Positions 28,901 to 37,167 of a DNA stretch of 64,000 nt are shown in pieces. The stretch is from CALBTQ01 sp036725605 (lineage in GTDB: Bacteria > Lernaellota > Lernaellaia > Lernaellales > Lernaellaceae): positions 23,035 through 87,034 of the forward strand of contig DAIMDW010000027.1 in assembly GCA_036725605.1 (NCBI GenBank), read 5' to 3'. Within the stretch, counting starts at the first letter, position 1. The number at the start of each line of letters is the position of its first letter. The position numbers and the translations under genes were made by a program. The notes below the pieces were generated by a model. That model worked only from the letters and a program-made list of their open reading frames with translations. It did not search any database and was not told the DNA's origin.

Positions 28901-29030
28901 TCCCGCATTTTTTCTTATGCGGGAAGACAAGGATAGACGTGCGCTGTTTGGCGTCTCGACGCAGGAAAAACTTTTGGTTCGCTTTTCAACTCTAATTTGC
29001 CAAGGAAAAAGCCCAACCGTTCCTTACTGA
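25977..29030 (+). CDS. Giant MAF-like / CgeB-like glycosyltransferase with C-terminal beta-propeller
   Basis: 1017 residues with no close family known to me. Residues about 80-175 resemble the N-terminal Rossmann part of MAF/DUF115 flagellin-glycosylation proteins (LIAGVRAGYEL, VVEPSPELF). Residues about 220-590 look like a CgeB-type GT-B glycosyltransferase (RVLQISSGFSHFVRYANRDI; nucleotide-sugar side NLHINQFQIRHNRLTDGYAAG). Residues about 735-1000 form NHL/SMP-30-like propeller repeats (WAPDGRIATTDW, FGPDGAFYVQL, VLPDGRLLLHD). Codon GC drops in the last kilobase, hinting at a separately acquired domain. The stop codon lies inside the terminator loop. Confidence 0.65.
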   Translation: MDFAQNFERNLTAMQARWPSTAALLAQWRDRFDLTLDEAQGGGYVLAVESEQGLSAVSEPVDPASKAAAWAQREIPGGPEYDPLLIAGVRAGYELAALTSLLHRASGGRWQALYVVEPSPELFKAMLHIQDLTELIASAHFYCFVGPEAVTRFKQFLADDPFKPLPKKVSVLSAAATAQDAAQAVSQVVKQRAETAVRLKRRIDQYYDRRSIAQWVEELNGPLRVLQISSGFSHFVRYANRDIAQALTELGHETRIIGERERVDFLTGPALLAAIDEFKPHVIHHIDHMRFESAQVYPTRVIFLTSMLDFFPSLENKEAAQLLGDWDFVTGYVSHWTRFGYRADRLLPQQPMTNEHIFRPVELTAEQIKRFGCEVAYISNISKTPEQYFAETLSQLDDPADRRIAEKFYARVDGDFRAGKIYYFEADYRRALTDVGGDALPAATAERLVHAFLAEVGNALFRQLPLLALSEAGVDLALWGRGWEWHPQLARHARGILEHGEETNLAFNAATINLHINQFQIRHNRLTDGYAAGAFFLVHRHTDNIEYELADVMFAGGARLVEQTQRYLAEPAARQANAQANRKIALALYSYRAQYERSLRQMRYYFDSFTLAEVLAQIERSLAKIEEPVGERLASQSLAETIRETTGVDLRPVYDLHFTPEDNLLTERSIARSCFEMQLIESINRADRQQVQTRSERGDNIIAAKFLRSHLFLRSDDEMSRRHYHKLTGERRPYLRKGETFTLDKIQAPFGACWAPDGRIATTDWAGVKSTEERGIWLIDPATGAQELFATGRGVQIGSFGPDGAFYVQLRDEGGVFRITPHSRELILPTGEGTDLEVVPQVVVLPDGRLLLHDHEKTCYRLFDSADGRLREAMPAGAHKMISGGIINNNYLYYLGDYKIQQMELSPPYSTKAFPEPPTGVCASFALDSYGIVGLIAKERKVSPTNYERFPIGLLSMDFSGAVQFIVYTELFRNTPAFFLMREDKDRRALFGVSTQEKLLVRFSTLICQGKSPTVPY

Positions 29031-29042
29031 ACAGTTGGGCTT
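29009..29042. terminator. Bidirectional rho-independent terminator
   Basis: 9-bp stem AAGCCCAAC (29009-29017) with its complement (29034-29042), 16-base loop. An A-run lies on the left and a T-rich tail on the right, so it can stop transcription in both directions. It serves the plus-strand giant gene, whose stop codon sits in the loop, and the convergent secreted-protein gene. Confidence 0.85.
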
Positions 29043-29058
29043 TGTTTGTATTTGGATC

Positions 29059-29586
29059 TTAGAATTCCAGACCGCCGTTCAAGGGGTAACCCCAGCCGGC
29101 GCCGGCAACACGATCTCCGTTCGAGTCGTACTGAATCCACATGTGTTTGACAAAACCAAGCGATTTTATCACGCCGTAATCGTTGGCATTGTACTGCTCC
29201 ACGGTAATACGCACCGAGAATCCAATCCCGGTTACGGTTGTTGTATACATAAGCACATAGGCCACCGAGTTTGCCGGAATATTACTATGGTATACTTTTC
29301 CACTCGCGGCATCAGTTAAATCCAACGTTCCTGCTCCGTAATTATTGAAGCGAATGTTGCTTGTAGCCAGGGATACATCCAATGAATTCCCGTTAAAGTC
29401 AAAAAATTCATACGTTATTGATTGTGAAATGGTGCCAACATTCTTGATTGAAAAATAGGTTAAGGCTTCTGCGGAATTCGCACTGACACCGTGGATTTCA
29501 CAGCCAGGCACCTGCACCTGTCCGGCATAGCCGACCACACTAAACGCGAAAATAATGACCAGAGCGATTAAACTTACTTTCTTCAT
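29059..29586 (-). CDS. Small secreted protein of unknown function
   Basis: 175 residues. Clear Sec signal peptide (MKKVSLIALVIIFAFSVVGYAG), mature part rich in Asn, Ser, Thr and Tyr with alternating hydrophobic strands, consistent with an all-beta secreted or surface domain. It has two tandem Val-Thr-rich strands near the middle and ends GLEF. GGAGG lies about eight bases before the ATG at 29586. Lower GC than its neighbours. It has a consensus-like promoter and a shared bidirectional terminator, so it is its own transcription unit inside the glycosylation locus. It could be a substrate of the neighbouring enzymes (inference). Confidence 0.72.
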   Translation of the reverse strand: MKKVSLIALVIIFAFSVVGYAGQVQVPGCEIHGVSANSAEALTYFSIKNVGTISQSITYEFFDFNGNSLDVSLATSNIRFNNYGAGTLDLTDAASGKVYHSNIPANSVAYVLMYTTTVTGIGFSVRITVEQYNANDYGVIKSLGFVKHMWIQYDSNGDRVAGAGWGYPLNGGLEF

Positions 29587-29605
29587 GATCGGATCCTCCA
29601 AATAT

Positions 29606-29655
29606 GATTGGTTTAGTTACCAATCTAGTATCACCAGATTATAATGTAATGTCAA
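29606..29655 (-). promoter_or_regulatory. Promoter and inverted repeat of the secreted-protein gene
   Basis: Minus strand: consensus TTGACA (29655-29650), 17-base spacer, GATACT (29632-29627). A 7-bp inverted repeat GATTGGT/ACCAATC (29606-29612 and 29619-29625) lies at the expected transcription start, as an operator or a 5-prime mRNA hairpin. One of the best sigma70 matches in the window. Confidence 0.65.
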
Positions 29656-29739
29656 TTCTTTTATTATAGAATATCCATTCCATGGAAGGGTTGATGTTTC
29701 ACACCGCGCGCAACCGCAGCGCCAAACTCGATTCTTAGT

Positions 29740-31167
29740 TCAGGAATACAAACGCAAGACAGGAAGCGGCGAAGGAAACATCTCACGCGCCCGCGCAAAG
29801 AGCGTGCGTTCGTGCGCGTCGCTGCTGACGATCACCGCACGCAATTCGGCGCTCGGCGCGGGTTGGCACACGGGAACGCCGGACAGTTTATCGACCGGCG
29901 GATGATCGTCAAAAATCACGCGCGGCAAAGGGACAAAGGCATCAGCCGCCAACAAGCGCTGCGTGTGCATACCCGCGCCGAACAGGGCGTAAGGCAGCAG
30001 GCCGTGATCGCGCAGACGTCCTACGGCATACCGCGCGCGGGCGATTTCACCGACCAAGGCGTCGATGTTTTCGGGAAGCGAAGTTTCCGTCCAGGCCGGA
30101 CACGACAAGCGCCACAGGCGTTCCTGCATGGCGCCGAGCGCGGCCAGATCGTTTTCGGCAAGATACCGTCGCGCCGCGGCCGTCGTCGGATCGACGCCGC
30201 CTTGCCAAGCGGACGCCCAGGAAAAACGCCATCCCGGCGGCACGGCCGGCGGCGCGTCGTAGGTTTCGGCGCGTTTGAGCAAGGCGCACAGAACGTCGAC
30301 CGCCAGCGATTTGCCGCCTTGATCGTCGAGGATGAATTTCCCCAGCGCTTCCTCATCAACGTGGATGACCTGCGCGTCGAGCGTCGTTTCGCGCCCCAGG
30401 AAATCCGTCAGATGTGCGAACGATCCGTCATCACGCGCGCGGATCGTCAACGCGGGACACCAGCGGCGCTTGGCGGCCATGAGCGCGGCAGGCGCATAGC
30501 TGGCAGCGTTGAAGCGGTGCAGATCGTCGATCACCTCGGCGTAATGCCGATTGCCCGCCTGGCCGCGGCTGTGCGGGCGGATACGGTATTCGTACAACGC
30601 CTGCGGAACGTACAGCGCCGGTGCGCGGTCGGTCAGTTGCAGCCAGAAATCCCAATCCTCGTACTCGAAGCCGCGGTCGGTCGTGCGGAAACGAGCGTCA
30701 CCGACGGCCGAGCGACGCACCAGCGAAGCGATCGATAACGTGTTGGTCGCCAGCAACGCGAGGCGGTTGAAGGCGGGGCGATGAATTTCACGCCCGTCGT
30801 CGCCGCGCCGAAACGCCGGATAGGCCAGTGCCGCTTGCGGTTCGCGCGCCAGCGCTTCAGCCATGACGCGTAGCGCGCCGGGCAACAGACGGTCGTCGGC
30901 GTCCAGGAACATGACGAACTCGCCGGTCGCTCTTTCCAGGCCGGAGTTGCGTGCGGCGGCCACGCCGCGATTGGGCGTGCGGAGCAACTCGACGCGTTCG
31001 CGCCGCGCCAGTTCATCGAGGCGCTGCATGGTAGCGGCGTCGGTCGAACCGTCGTCGATCAACAACACCTCGACCGCCGCGTCGGCCTGCGCCAACACGC
31101 TGTCGACGGCGTCGCCGACGTACGCGCCGAGGTTGAAGCAGGGAATGGCAACGGCGATTTTATACAT
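29740..31167 (-). CDS. GT2 glycosyltransferase with C-terminal GAGxHT module
   Basis: 475 residues. Family 2 GT-A domain (1-about 230) with IPCFNLGAYV, LLIDDGSTD, and the metal-binding FLDADDR. A poorly conserved middle helical region follows (about 240-385). The C-terminal module (391-475) has FGAGMHTQRLL, FDDHPP, GVPV, VSSDAHER and final RLYS. Last gene of the five-gene operon; its start overlaps the upstream gene end by eight bases. Expected to transfer a sugar to a surface glycan or protein; donor and acceptor unknown. Confidence 0.85.
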   Translation of the reverse strand: MYKIAVAIPCFNLGAYVGDAVDSVLAQADAAVEVLLIDDGSTDAATMQRLDELARRERVELLRTPNRGVAAARNSGLERATGEFVMFLDADDRLLPGALRVMAEALAREPQAALAYPAFRRGDDGREIHRPAFNRLALLATNTLSIASLVRRSAVGDARFRTTDRGFEYEDWDFWLQLTDRAPALYVPQALYEYRIRPHSRGQAGNRHYAEVIDDLHRFNAASYAPAALMAAKRRWCPALTIRARDDGSFAHLTDFLGRETTLDAQVIHVDEEALGKFILDDQGGKSLAVDVLCALLKRAETYDAPPAVPPGWRFSWASAWQGGVDPTTAAARRYLAENDLAALGAMQERLWRLSCPAWTETSLPENIDALVGEIARARYAVGRLRDHGLLPYALFGAGMHTQRLLAADAFVPLPRVIFDDHPPVDKLSGVPVCQPAPSAELRAVIVSSDAHERTLFARAREMFPSPLPVLRLYS

Positions 31168-33724
31168 ACCAATGCCGAAAGCGGATCGTGCCCGCGATGC
31201 GTCCCAAACGCTTGGCGACGGTGATCATCCACTCCAGGAATTCATCGCTGTAGCGGCTGTTGGTGGCCGCGTCCAGCCGCTGGAATATTCCCGCGCCGCG
31301 CGCCAACGCGGCGACCGACGCGCCGGCCAACTCGCCGTTGGGGATGAAAATTGCGCGTAGTTCCTCGGGTGCATGCAGATCGAGATGACGGCCCAAACGC
31401 GCCATCGCCTCTTCATCGTACAGACCCAACACGGCGACGCCGCGCGCGGCGAGCGGGCGCAGCTTCGGCAACAGCTCGTGCTCGAAGGCGTCGGTGGAAA
31501 TGAGAATCGTGCGGCAGCCGCGTCGCAACGCTTCGTCCTGCGTGACGACCGGCAAACCGCCGATTTCCTGTCCCGGCTGCGCGCGATCGTCGATGACGCC
31601 CTGCGCGCCCATAGCCGCGAAACCGGCGCGCGTTTGCAGCCGCCGCGTGTGCTGGCCGGCCGCGTAAAGATACAGCCCGGCCGGTTTCCGCTCAGCGATG
31701 AGCTCCATCGCGCGATCGAGGTATTCGAGCATCGGCGGAACGGGAGTTTCGATCACCGCAATGCCAAACCGTTTCACTTGCGCGACGACCGGATTTTTGC
31801 GCAATGCGGGCGTGGTGACGAGGCAGGCTTTTGAGGGATCGCTCACGCGCACGAAAAACTCTTCGGGACGTTCATCGCGCAGGCCCGACAACAAGCCCGG
31901 TTTCAGACCGGTTTGCAGAAAGCCGACGCCCTGCCCAAGCAGTTTTCGCCAGGCGCGGCCGGATTCACGCAGGCGCTCGCGCGGCGTGCGTTCATCGAGC
32001 GGAAAACGGCGGTCGAGATCGACGTGACCATAGCCGTAACGCATGCTGACCTTGAACAGGCTGCGCAGATCTTCGCGGTGAAAATGGCGCACCGTCGCAT
32101 CGGAAGCGGCGCGGAATCGATAGCGGCCATCAGCGGTCAGGCGATAGGAAAACTCCAAATCGCCGGAGGAGATCATCGATTCGCTGAACAGACCGACGCG
32201 GGCGAACACGTCACGTCGATAGCAAACGTTGGCGGTGACCACGTTCGGTCGCAACGAGGTTTCCAGATCGGGATGCAGGTCCAGGTACTTGCGGCGGCTT
32301 TGCCAACGGGCGATGTCGTTGTCGGTTTCGCCACCCAGAATGCGGCCGGCCACGCCGCCAACGTCGGGATGAGCGAACCATTGCACCGCGTTGGACAGCC
32401 AATGCGGATCGGCTTCGCAATCGTCGTCGGTGAAGGCGAGAATCTCGCCGCGCGCGACGCCGATGCCGTGATTGCGCGCCGCGTAGCTGGTCTGCACGCG
32501 GTCGTAAAACTCATAACGCACGCCGTCGAACGAACGCACGAACGCGGCGGTGCCGTCGGTCGAGTTGTTGTCGACCACGATGATCTCGTAACAATCGCGC
32601 GGGTAACTCTGATTGAGCAACGAGGGCAGCAGACGCGCCAATTTTTTCTCGCCGTTGAAGGTCGGGACGATGATCGAAACGAAGGGTTGCGGCCTTTCCG
32701 GCAATCGCCAATCGCGCTTGGCCAGCAGGGCGGTCAGCGTGTCGTGCACGAGATCCGGCGTGGTCATCTCCAGACACCAGGCGCGCTTGTTGCCCAGCGG
32801 CACGCCGGGGCGGTAACACGGCGAGCAGGAAACGTCGCGGCGGACGATGAAATGCCGCGCGATCAACGGCGTGTTTTTCTCCCAGGAGGTCGGACCGTAA
32901 ATGCCGATCACCGGCGTGCCCACGGCCGCGCCCAGGTGCATCAGCCCCGTGTCGTTGGCGACGACGGCGACGGCTTTACGCAACACGGCGGCGACGCCGG
33001 CGAGACTGGTTTTGGCGATCAGGTCGACCACCGGCGCGGCGGCGGCCTGTTGAATCGGCGCGGCGAGATCGAGTTCGTCGGGTCCGCCGATGAGCACGAC
33101 CGCATAGCCGTCGGCATGCAGCTTGTCGGCCAATTCGCCGTAGTAGCGCGGCGGCCAGCGTTTGACCGCCAGGTCGGGAAAGCAGCCCGGATGCAGCGCG
33201 ACGAAGGGACCGGTCACGCCGTTTTCACGCAACAACCGGCGCGCTTCGTCGTGGCCGGTGCGCGGCACGGTCAGACGCGGCAGGCGACGGCGCGGTTTCT
33301 TGCCGACGGCGGCAAGCAGGTCGAGATTCAACCACGCTTCGTGGCGGCGCTCGTCGGCGGTCAGGGAAATCGTCGCGAGGTTTTCGTTGCGGCCAGCGTT
33401 GTGCGCGACGGTCGTGCGCGCGTGGCGCGTGGCGGCGCGCAGCAAATCGGCATCGGCACAGGGATAGGTAAACAGCACCAGATCGGGCTTTTCGCGCGCA
33501 AACCATTTTTCGGCGTCAAAGTCATTTTCGATGATCACCCGGCGCAGATCGGGCCGCGCCAGTTCGGCGATTTGTCGGCAGCGTCGATCGAGCAGCAGCG
33601 TGACCTTGGCGCGCGAATAGGCCTGCGGCAGGGCGTCGAGCAACGGCAGGGTGAACAGGAAATTCCCCAGGCCATAAAGACGGACGACGACGATGCGCCG
33701 TATCGGCGTTTCATTTTTCTTCAT
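31160..33724 (-). CDS. GT9-GT2 fusion glycosyltransferase with GAGxHT module
   Basis: 854 residues combining two transferases. Residues about 9-337 are a GT9 heptosyltransferase-type GT-B domain (NDTGLMHLGAAVGTPVIGIYG, and the CSPC cluster near 300). Residues about 348-600 are a GT2 domain (VSIIVPTFNG, VVDNNSTDGT, FTDDDCEAD). The module sits at 683-769 (AAGQHTRRL, IDD, GLPVV, LISTDAFEHE, GLYD) and a further helical tail of about 85 residues follows. The ATG at 33724 overlaps the end of the upstream radical SAM gene. GT9 implies ADP-heptose-like donors, but this is not proven. Confidence 0.85.
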   Translation of the reverse strand: MKKNETPIRRIVVVRLYGLGNFLFTLPLLDALPQAYSRAKVTLLLDRRCRQIAELARPDLRRVIIENDFDAEKWFAREKPDLVLFTYPCADADLLRAATRHARTTVAHNAGRNENLATISLTADERRHEAWLNLDLLAAVGKKPRRRLPRLTVPRTGHDEARRLLRENGVTGPFVALHPGCFPDLAVKRWPPRYYGELADKLHADGYAVVLIGGPDELDLAAPIQQAAAAPVVDLIAKTSLAGVAAVLRKAVAVVANDTGLMHLGAAVGTPVIGIYGPTSWEKNTPLIARHFIVRRDVSCSPCYRPGVPLGNKRAWCLEMTTPDLVHDTLTALLAKRDWRLPERPQPFVSIIVPTFNGEKKLARLLPSLLNQSYPRDCYEIIVVDNNSTDGTAAFVRSFDGVRYEFYDRVQTSYAARNHGIGVARGEILAFTDDDCEADPHWLSNAVQWFAHPDVGGVAGRILGGETDNDIARWQSRRKYLDLHPDLETSLRPNVVTANVCYRRDVFARVGLFSESMISSGDLEFSYRLTADGRYRFRAASDATVRHFHREDLRSLFKVSMRYGYGHVDLDRRFPLDERTPRERLRESGRAWRKLLGQGVGFLQTGLKPGLLSGLRDERPEEFFVRVSDPSKACLVTTPALRKNPVVAQVKRFGIAVIETPVPPMLEYLDRAMELIAERKPAGLYLYAAGQHTRRLQTRAGFAAMGAQGVIDDRAQPGQEIGGLPVVTQDEALRRGCRTILISTDAFEHELLPKLRPLAARGVAVLGLYDEEAMARLGRHLDLHAPEELRAIFIPNGELAGASVAALARGAGIFQRLDAATNSRYSDEFLEWMITVAKRLGRIAGTIRFRHWYV

Positions 33725-34658
33725 GCTTATCACGCCGGCGAATACGCGATTCGTTGATGGTGATGTCCGCGGCGAAGCTGTCGATCATCGAGGGCAGATC
33801 GGGCAGCGCATCCACCTGGCGGACGAAGCGATTGCAGTCACAAACTTCCTTATCGCACGGCCGCGGCCGATCAAACAGATCCAGATGCTCCTCCGCAACA
33901 TCGCCCAACCGGGTCGAGTGATTGGGACAACGGTAGATTCGACCGGTGGGCATGATGCGCACCAGGCTATAACCCGCGTGGCAGATACGACCCAGATAGG
34001 CCGGCAGCTCGAACAAATGCGGGCGTTGCTGATCGCCGTAAATTACCTTCTTTTGCCCTTCGGTATAATCCTGCGGATAGGTCTTCCCTTGATAGACGGC
34101 GCGGCACGGCTGCGGCGTCAGGCGAAAACCGAGGTCGGCGAATTCGCGCTTGGCTTCCCGGTAATCGTCGAAACGTCGCGGGTGCATGACGTAGGGGATG
34201 GTCACGCGGAAGCCGTTGTCGGCGAAAGCGCCGACACGTTCCATGAACGCTTGTTTGCGCGCCGGATCCTTCTCCGTTTCCGGATGATAGGCACAGGAAA
34301 ACATGACCACATAGTCGGGATCGACCGTTTCCAACACTTCGCTGATGTCATGACTCAAGTTTGTGTCGACGCTGACCCAGTGACCGGCGCGGGTCAACAA
34401 AGAAAGCAACTCGGCGAATTTCGGATACAGAAACGTTTCGCCGCCACTGATCACGAACCACCATTTGCGGCCGGTGCGCTCGAAAACATCGAGCAACTGC
34501 CGGTTGGTAAACGGAGGCGGCGGATCGTCTTTATGTTGCGGTGAACCGGCGCAGCAATAGTAGCAATTGAAATTGCAGGCCAAGGCGATTTGGAACATGG
34601 CGACGTTCCGCGCGACTGTCGGCAAATCGAAGCGATCGGTAATTGCCGCCATAGTCAT
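33711..34658 (-). CDS. Radical SAM protein with SPASM-like C-terminus
   Basis: 315 residues. Iron-sulfur motif CNFNCYYC near residue 30, the GGE motif in VISGGETFLYP, and a C-terminal Cys-containing tail (CHAGYS, RIYRCPN, CDKEVCDC) that fits auxiliary cluster binding of the SPASM/Twitch type. The GGAGG site is five bases before ATG 34658, which itself overlaps the upstream stop (ATGA). Radical SAM enzymes with SPASM tails usually modify peptides or small carbon skeletons, so this may install an unusual modification before or after glycosyl transfer. Confidence 0.85.
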   Translation of the reverse strand: MTMAAITDRFDLPTVARNVAMFQIALACNFNCYYCCAGSPQHKDDPPPPFTNRQLLDVFERTGRKWWFVISGGETFLYPKFAELLSLLTRAGHWVSVDTNLSHDISEVLETVDPDYVVMFSCAYHPETEKDPARKQAFMERVGAFADNGFRVTIPYVMHPRRFDDYREAKREFADLGFRLTPQPCRAVYQGKTYPQDYTEGQKKVIYGDQQRPHLFELPAYLGRICHAGYSLVRIMPTGRIYRCPNHSTRLGDVAEEHLDLFDRPRPCDKEVCDCNRFVRQVDALPDLPSMIDSFAADITINESRIRRRDKHEEK

Positions 34659-36115
34659 CGCGCCTCCAGTTCGCCGCACCAGAACGGCTTGTCTCCACAC
34701 GTCCAGTAAATCGGTTGGATCATGTTTTCGGCGACGCCGTCGTTGCGCAGGCGTTCCATCACCTGCGGTTCATAGGCGTCAGTGGAGACGATCAGCAACT
34801 GCGCGCCGCGGCGAAGCGCTTCGGACAGATTCATGATCGGCAAGCGATTGACCGCCTTTTTATCGGGCGCGTCGTCGACAACGCCCTTGACGGGAATATG
34901 GTGGAAAAAGCCGAATTCGTCGAGGTACATCGTGTGGCAACCGGCGCCGTACACGTGAACTTCCTCTGGCCGGCGCAGCCGCAATTGCTCGATGAACCAC
35001 GGCAGGTAACGATCCTTGAGCCATTCGCTATCGATCAATCCCGGATCGCGCGGATCGTCCAACTCGCGTGTGCGCCAATGGGCGATGCGCTCGCGATACA
35101 ACCTCGCGTACATCAATAAATGCGGCCAGCGATCCTGCGCGGCGGCCATCAGCTCGGCGAACGCCCGGTCGGCTTCCTCCCAATCGGCAAGCACATATGC
35201 GAAAACCGCTTCACAGAACCGCAGCCGGCACCGGCTCGCAAAGTCGCCCTGCTCGTCCGCCAGCTCGCGCGCTTCGCGCAAAGCCTGGCGCGCTTCCGTC
35301 GGCGCAAGGTTGGCGGTGAAATTCCACGCCATCTTCAACCACAAATCGAGCGGCGCTTCTTCGGTATACCGGCAATGATCGGGCGCCGTGTCGATGTCGA
35401 TATTGGCGATCTGCTCCTGGGACGTTTTGAAATACCAGGGACGCGGCACCTCGAAATACAACAGCGGCGTTTGCGGATCCGCCTCTTCCCAGGTAAAGTA
35501 TGGCATCAGATAGTCGCCGAAATGATAACCATCGGCCTTAATCTTGGCCAGTTCGGCGTCCTTGTCGACGTAACCGAAGTGCCGGATGCGCAGGTTCGCC
35601 TGCCCCCATTTGCCGTCGATCTTGTCCAGACAGGGGAACGGCGAGTGGTTGCGGATGTTGTAGAAGAACACCTTGCCCGGTTCGTGGCGGTACAGACACC
35701 AGTGGATTTCGGCCAGGTCGCCGTGGTCCTCGTCGCCGACACAATTGAAACGCTTGAGCGCCCAGGCCTTGTAGCCAGGAATGGCCAGCAGCTCGCGGAT
35801 GCGGCGCACGCCCATTTCGTCGAGGATTTCATCGGCGTCGATGCGCATGATCCAATCGGGATTGGTCAGCGTGGCCAGCGCCATGGCGAGGCCGTAGTCG
35901 TGCGATTCATGGTAGTAGCCTTTGTCCATCACCACGACGTGGCGCACTTTGGGATGGCTGCGCAGAATCTCAACGGTGCGGTCGGTCGAGCCGTCGTCAT
36001 AGGCGACGATGTGGTCGCAAAAACGCGCAAGATTGTCCAGACAGCGCGGCAGATTGGCTTCCTCGTTCTTCACCCGCAAGGATGCGGTCAGAACGATCTC
36101 CTCCGGCTTTTTCAT
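34655..36115 (-). CDS. GT2 glycosyltransferase with helical repeats and GAGxHT module
   Basis: 486 residues. GT2 domain 1-about 230 (TASLRVKNEEANLP, VAYDDGSTD, metal-binding MRIDADEI). A TPR-like helical region follows (about 255-360, Ala/Glu/Arg-rich pairs such as EARQALREARELADEQ). The C-terminal module occupies 386-486 (YGAGCHTMYL, VVDDAPD, RLPI, IVSTDAYEPQ, PIYW). The N-terminal type (LRVKNEEANLPR) matches transferases related to WaaE/lipopolysaccharide core or O-antigen addition. Its start overlaps the upstream stop by one base (TAATG). Confidence 0.85.
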   Translation of the reverse strand: MKKPEEIVLTASLRVKNEEANLPRCLDNLARFCDHIVAYDDGSTDRTVEILRSHPKVRHVVVMDKGYYHESHDYGLAMALATLTNPDWIMRIDADEILDEMGVRRIRELLAIPGYKAWALKRFNCVGDEDHGDLAEIHWCLYRHEPGKVFFYNIRNHSPFPCLDKIDGKWGQANLRIRHFGYVDKDAELAKIKADGYHFGDYLMPYFTWEEADPQTPLLYFEVPRPWYFKTSQEQIANIDIDTAPDHCRYTEEAPLDLWLKMAWNFTANLAPTEARQALREARELADEQGDFASRCRLRFCEAVFAYVLADWEEADRAFAELMAAAQDRWPHLLMYARLYRERIAHWRTRELDDPRDPGLIDSEWLKDRYLPWFIEQLRLRRPEEVHVYGAGCHTMYLDEFGFFHHIPVKGVVDDAPDKKAVNRLPIMNLSEALRRGAQLLIVSTDAYEPQVMERLRNDGVAENMIQPIYWTCGDKPFWCGELEAR

Positions 36116-37068
36116 TATTCATCCACCTCGTACTCGACGCATTCCTTGCACATTTGCGGCACCGATTCCTTGCGGTGCGTGGCCAGTGCGCGGCGAAACG
36201 CTTGGTAGGCTTTGCTTTCCCACAACGCCTGCATGTTTTCGATTTCGTTGACGTGTCCGGGGATCCAGGCCGAGGCCAAATGCGGCCGGGTGCAGCAGGG
36301 GCCGACGCGGCCGTCCACGGTGATATAATAACCCGTCCAAGGCCAGGAACAGGTGAGATAGCGCGGATGCGTTCCCGGCTGAAAATCGTACAACTGAATA
36401 CGGATGCCGGCCGCCTTGGCCGCCTCATCCACCGCCGGGCGCACGCGTTGGATTTCGCTGTGCGAAGCCAGCAGCTCGGAATTGTCGCCGACGGGATTGA
36501 ATTCGATATACACGACGTTGAGCCGCGCGGCTAAAGCGACGACCTCGATCATTTCATCGACATTGTCGCGCATCACGCAATAGTTGAAACCGAGCTTGGG
36601 ACGTTCGGCGTTGCGCTCACGTTTGCATTCATTGAGCGCCTCGAGGTTCGTCAGCACGGTGGAGAAATCGCCGCCTTTCATGCGGGCGTCGTTACCGGGA
36701 CCGTCGCCGCCAAGCAACGATTGCACAAGAAAATCCAACTTTGATTCCACAACACGTGACGGTTCGAAACACAGTCCGTTGGTGTATGTTTCCACATAGA
36801 AGCCGCGCTGCTTGCACAGGGCGATCATGTCGTAAAAACGCGGGTGTAAAAACGGCTCGCCGGTGCCCTGCAGGCAAAAGCGCGAGCCGGGCGGGGCCTG
36901 CTCGACGACCTTCACGAACACATCCCAATCCAAATGACGCGCGCCGACCTGTTTGATCATTTGCGGCCGAACGCACATTTTGCATTGCACGTTGCAGTGC
37001 GTGGTCACCTCGACTTGTATGCGTAGGTTGCGGAAGGGTGGAATTTCGGAAACCAGCAATTCTTTCAT
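36115..37068 (-). CDS. Radical SAM/SPASM-domain protein
   Basis: 317 residues. CxxxCxxC motif in CNVQCKMC (about residue 25-32), a GTGEPFLHP motif in place of GGE, and a well-formed SPASM tail: CSWPWTGYYITVDGRVGPCC, then CKEC near the end. First gene of the five-gene operon that ends at 29740. ATG 37068 is preferred to the upstream GTG at 37086. SPASM enzymes often act on ribosomally made peptides or amino-sugar intermediates, but here the neighbours are glycosyltransferases, so the substrate is open. Confidence 0.88.
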   Translation of the reverse strand: MKELLVSEIPPFRNLRIQVEVTTHCNVQCKMCVRPQMIKQVGARHLDWDVFVKVVEQAPPGSRFCLQGTGEPFLHPRFYDMIALCKQRGFYVETYTNGLCFEPSRVVESKLDFLVQSLLGGDGPGNDARMKGGDFSTVLTNLEALNECKRERNAERPKLGFNYCVMRDNVDEMIEVVALAARLNVVYIEFNPVGDNSELLASHSEIQRVRPAVDEAAKAAGIRIQLYDFQPGTHPRYLTCSWPWTGYYITVDGRVGPCCTRPHLASAWIPGHVNEIENMQALWESKAYQAFRRALATHRKESVPQMCKECVEYEVDE

Positions 37069-37167
37069 GGGACTTTTGCCTCGCACAGTCGGACCAATCC
37101 GGACATGGTCCGCTTATCGGTCGGCTACCCCAGAAACATAAGAAGTTTCAACGGTTACGCCATTACG

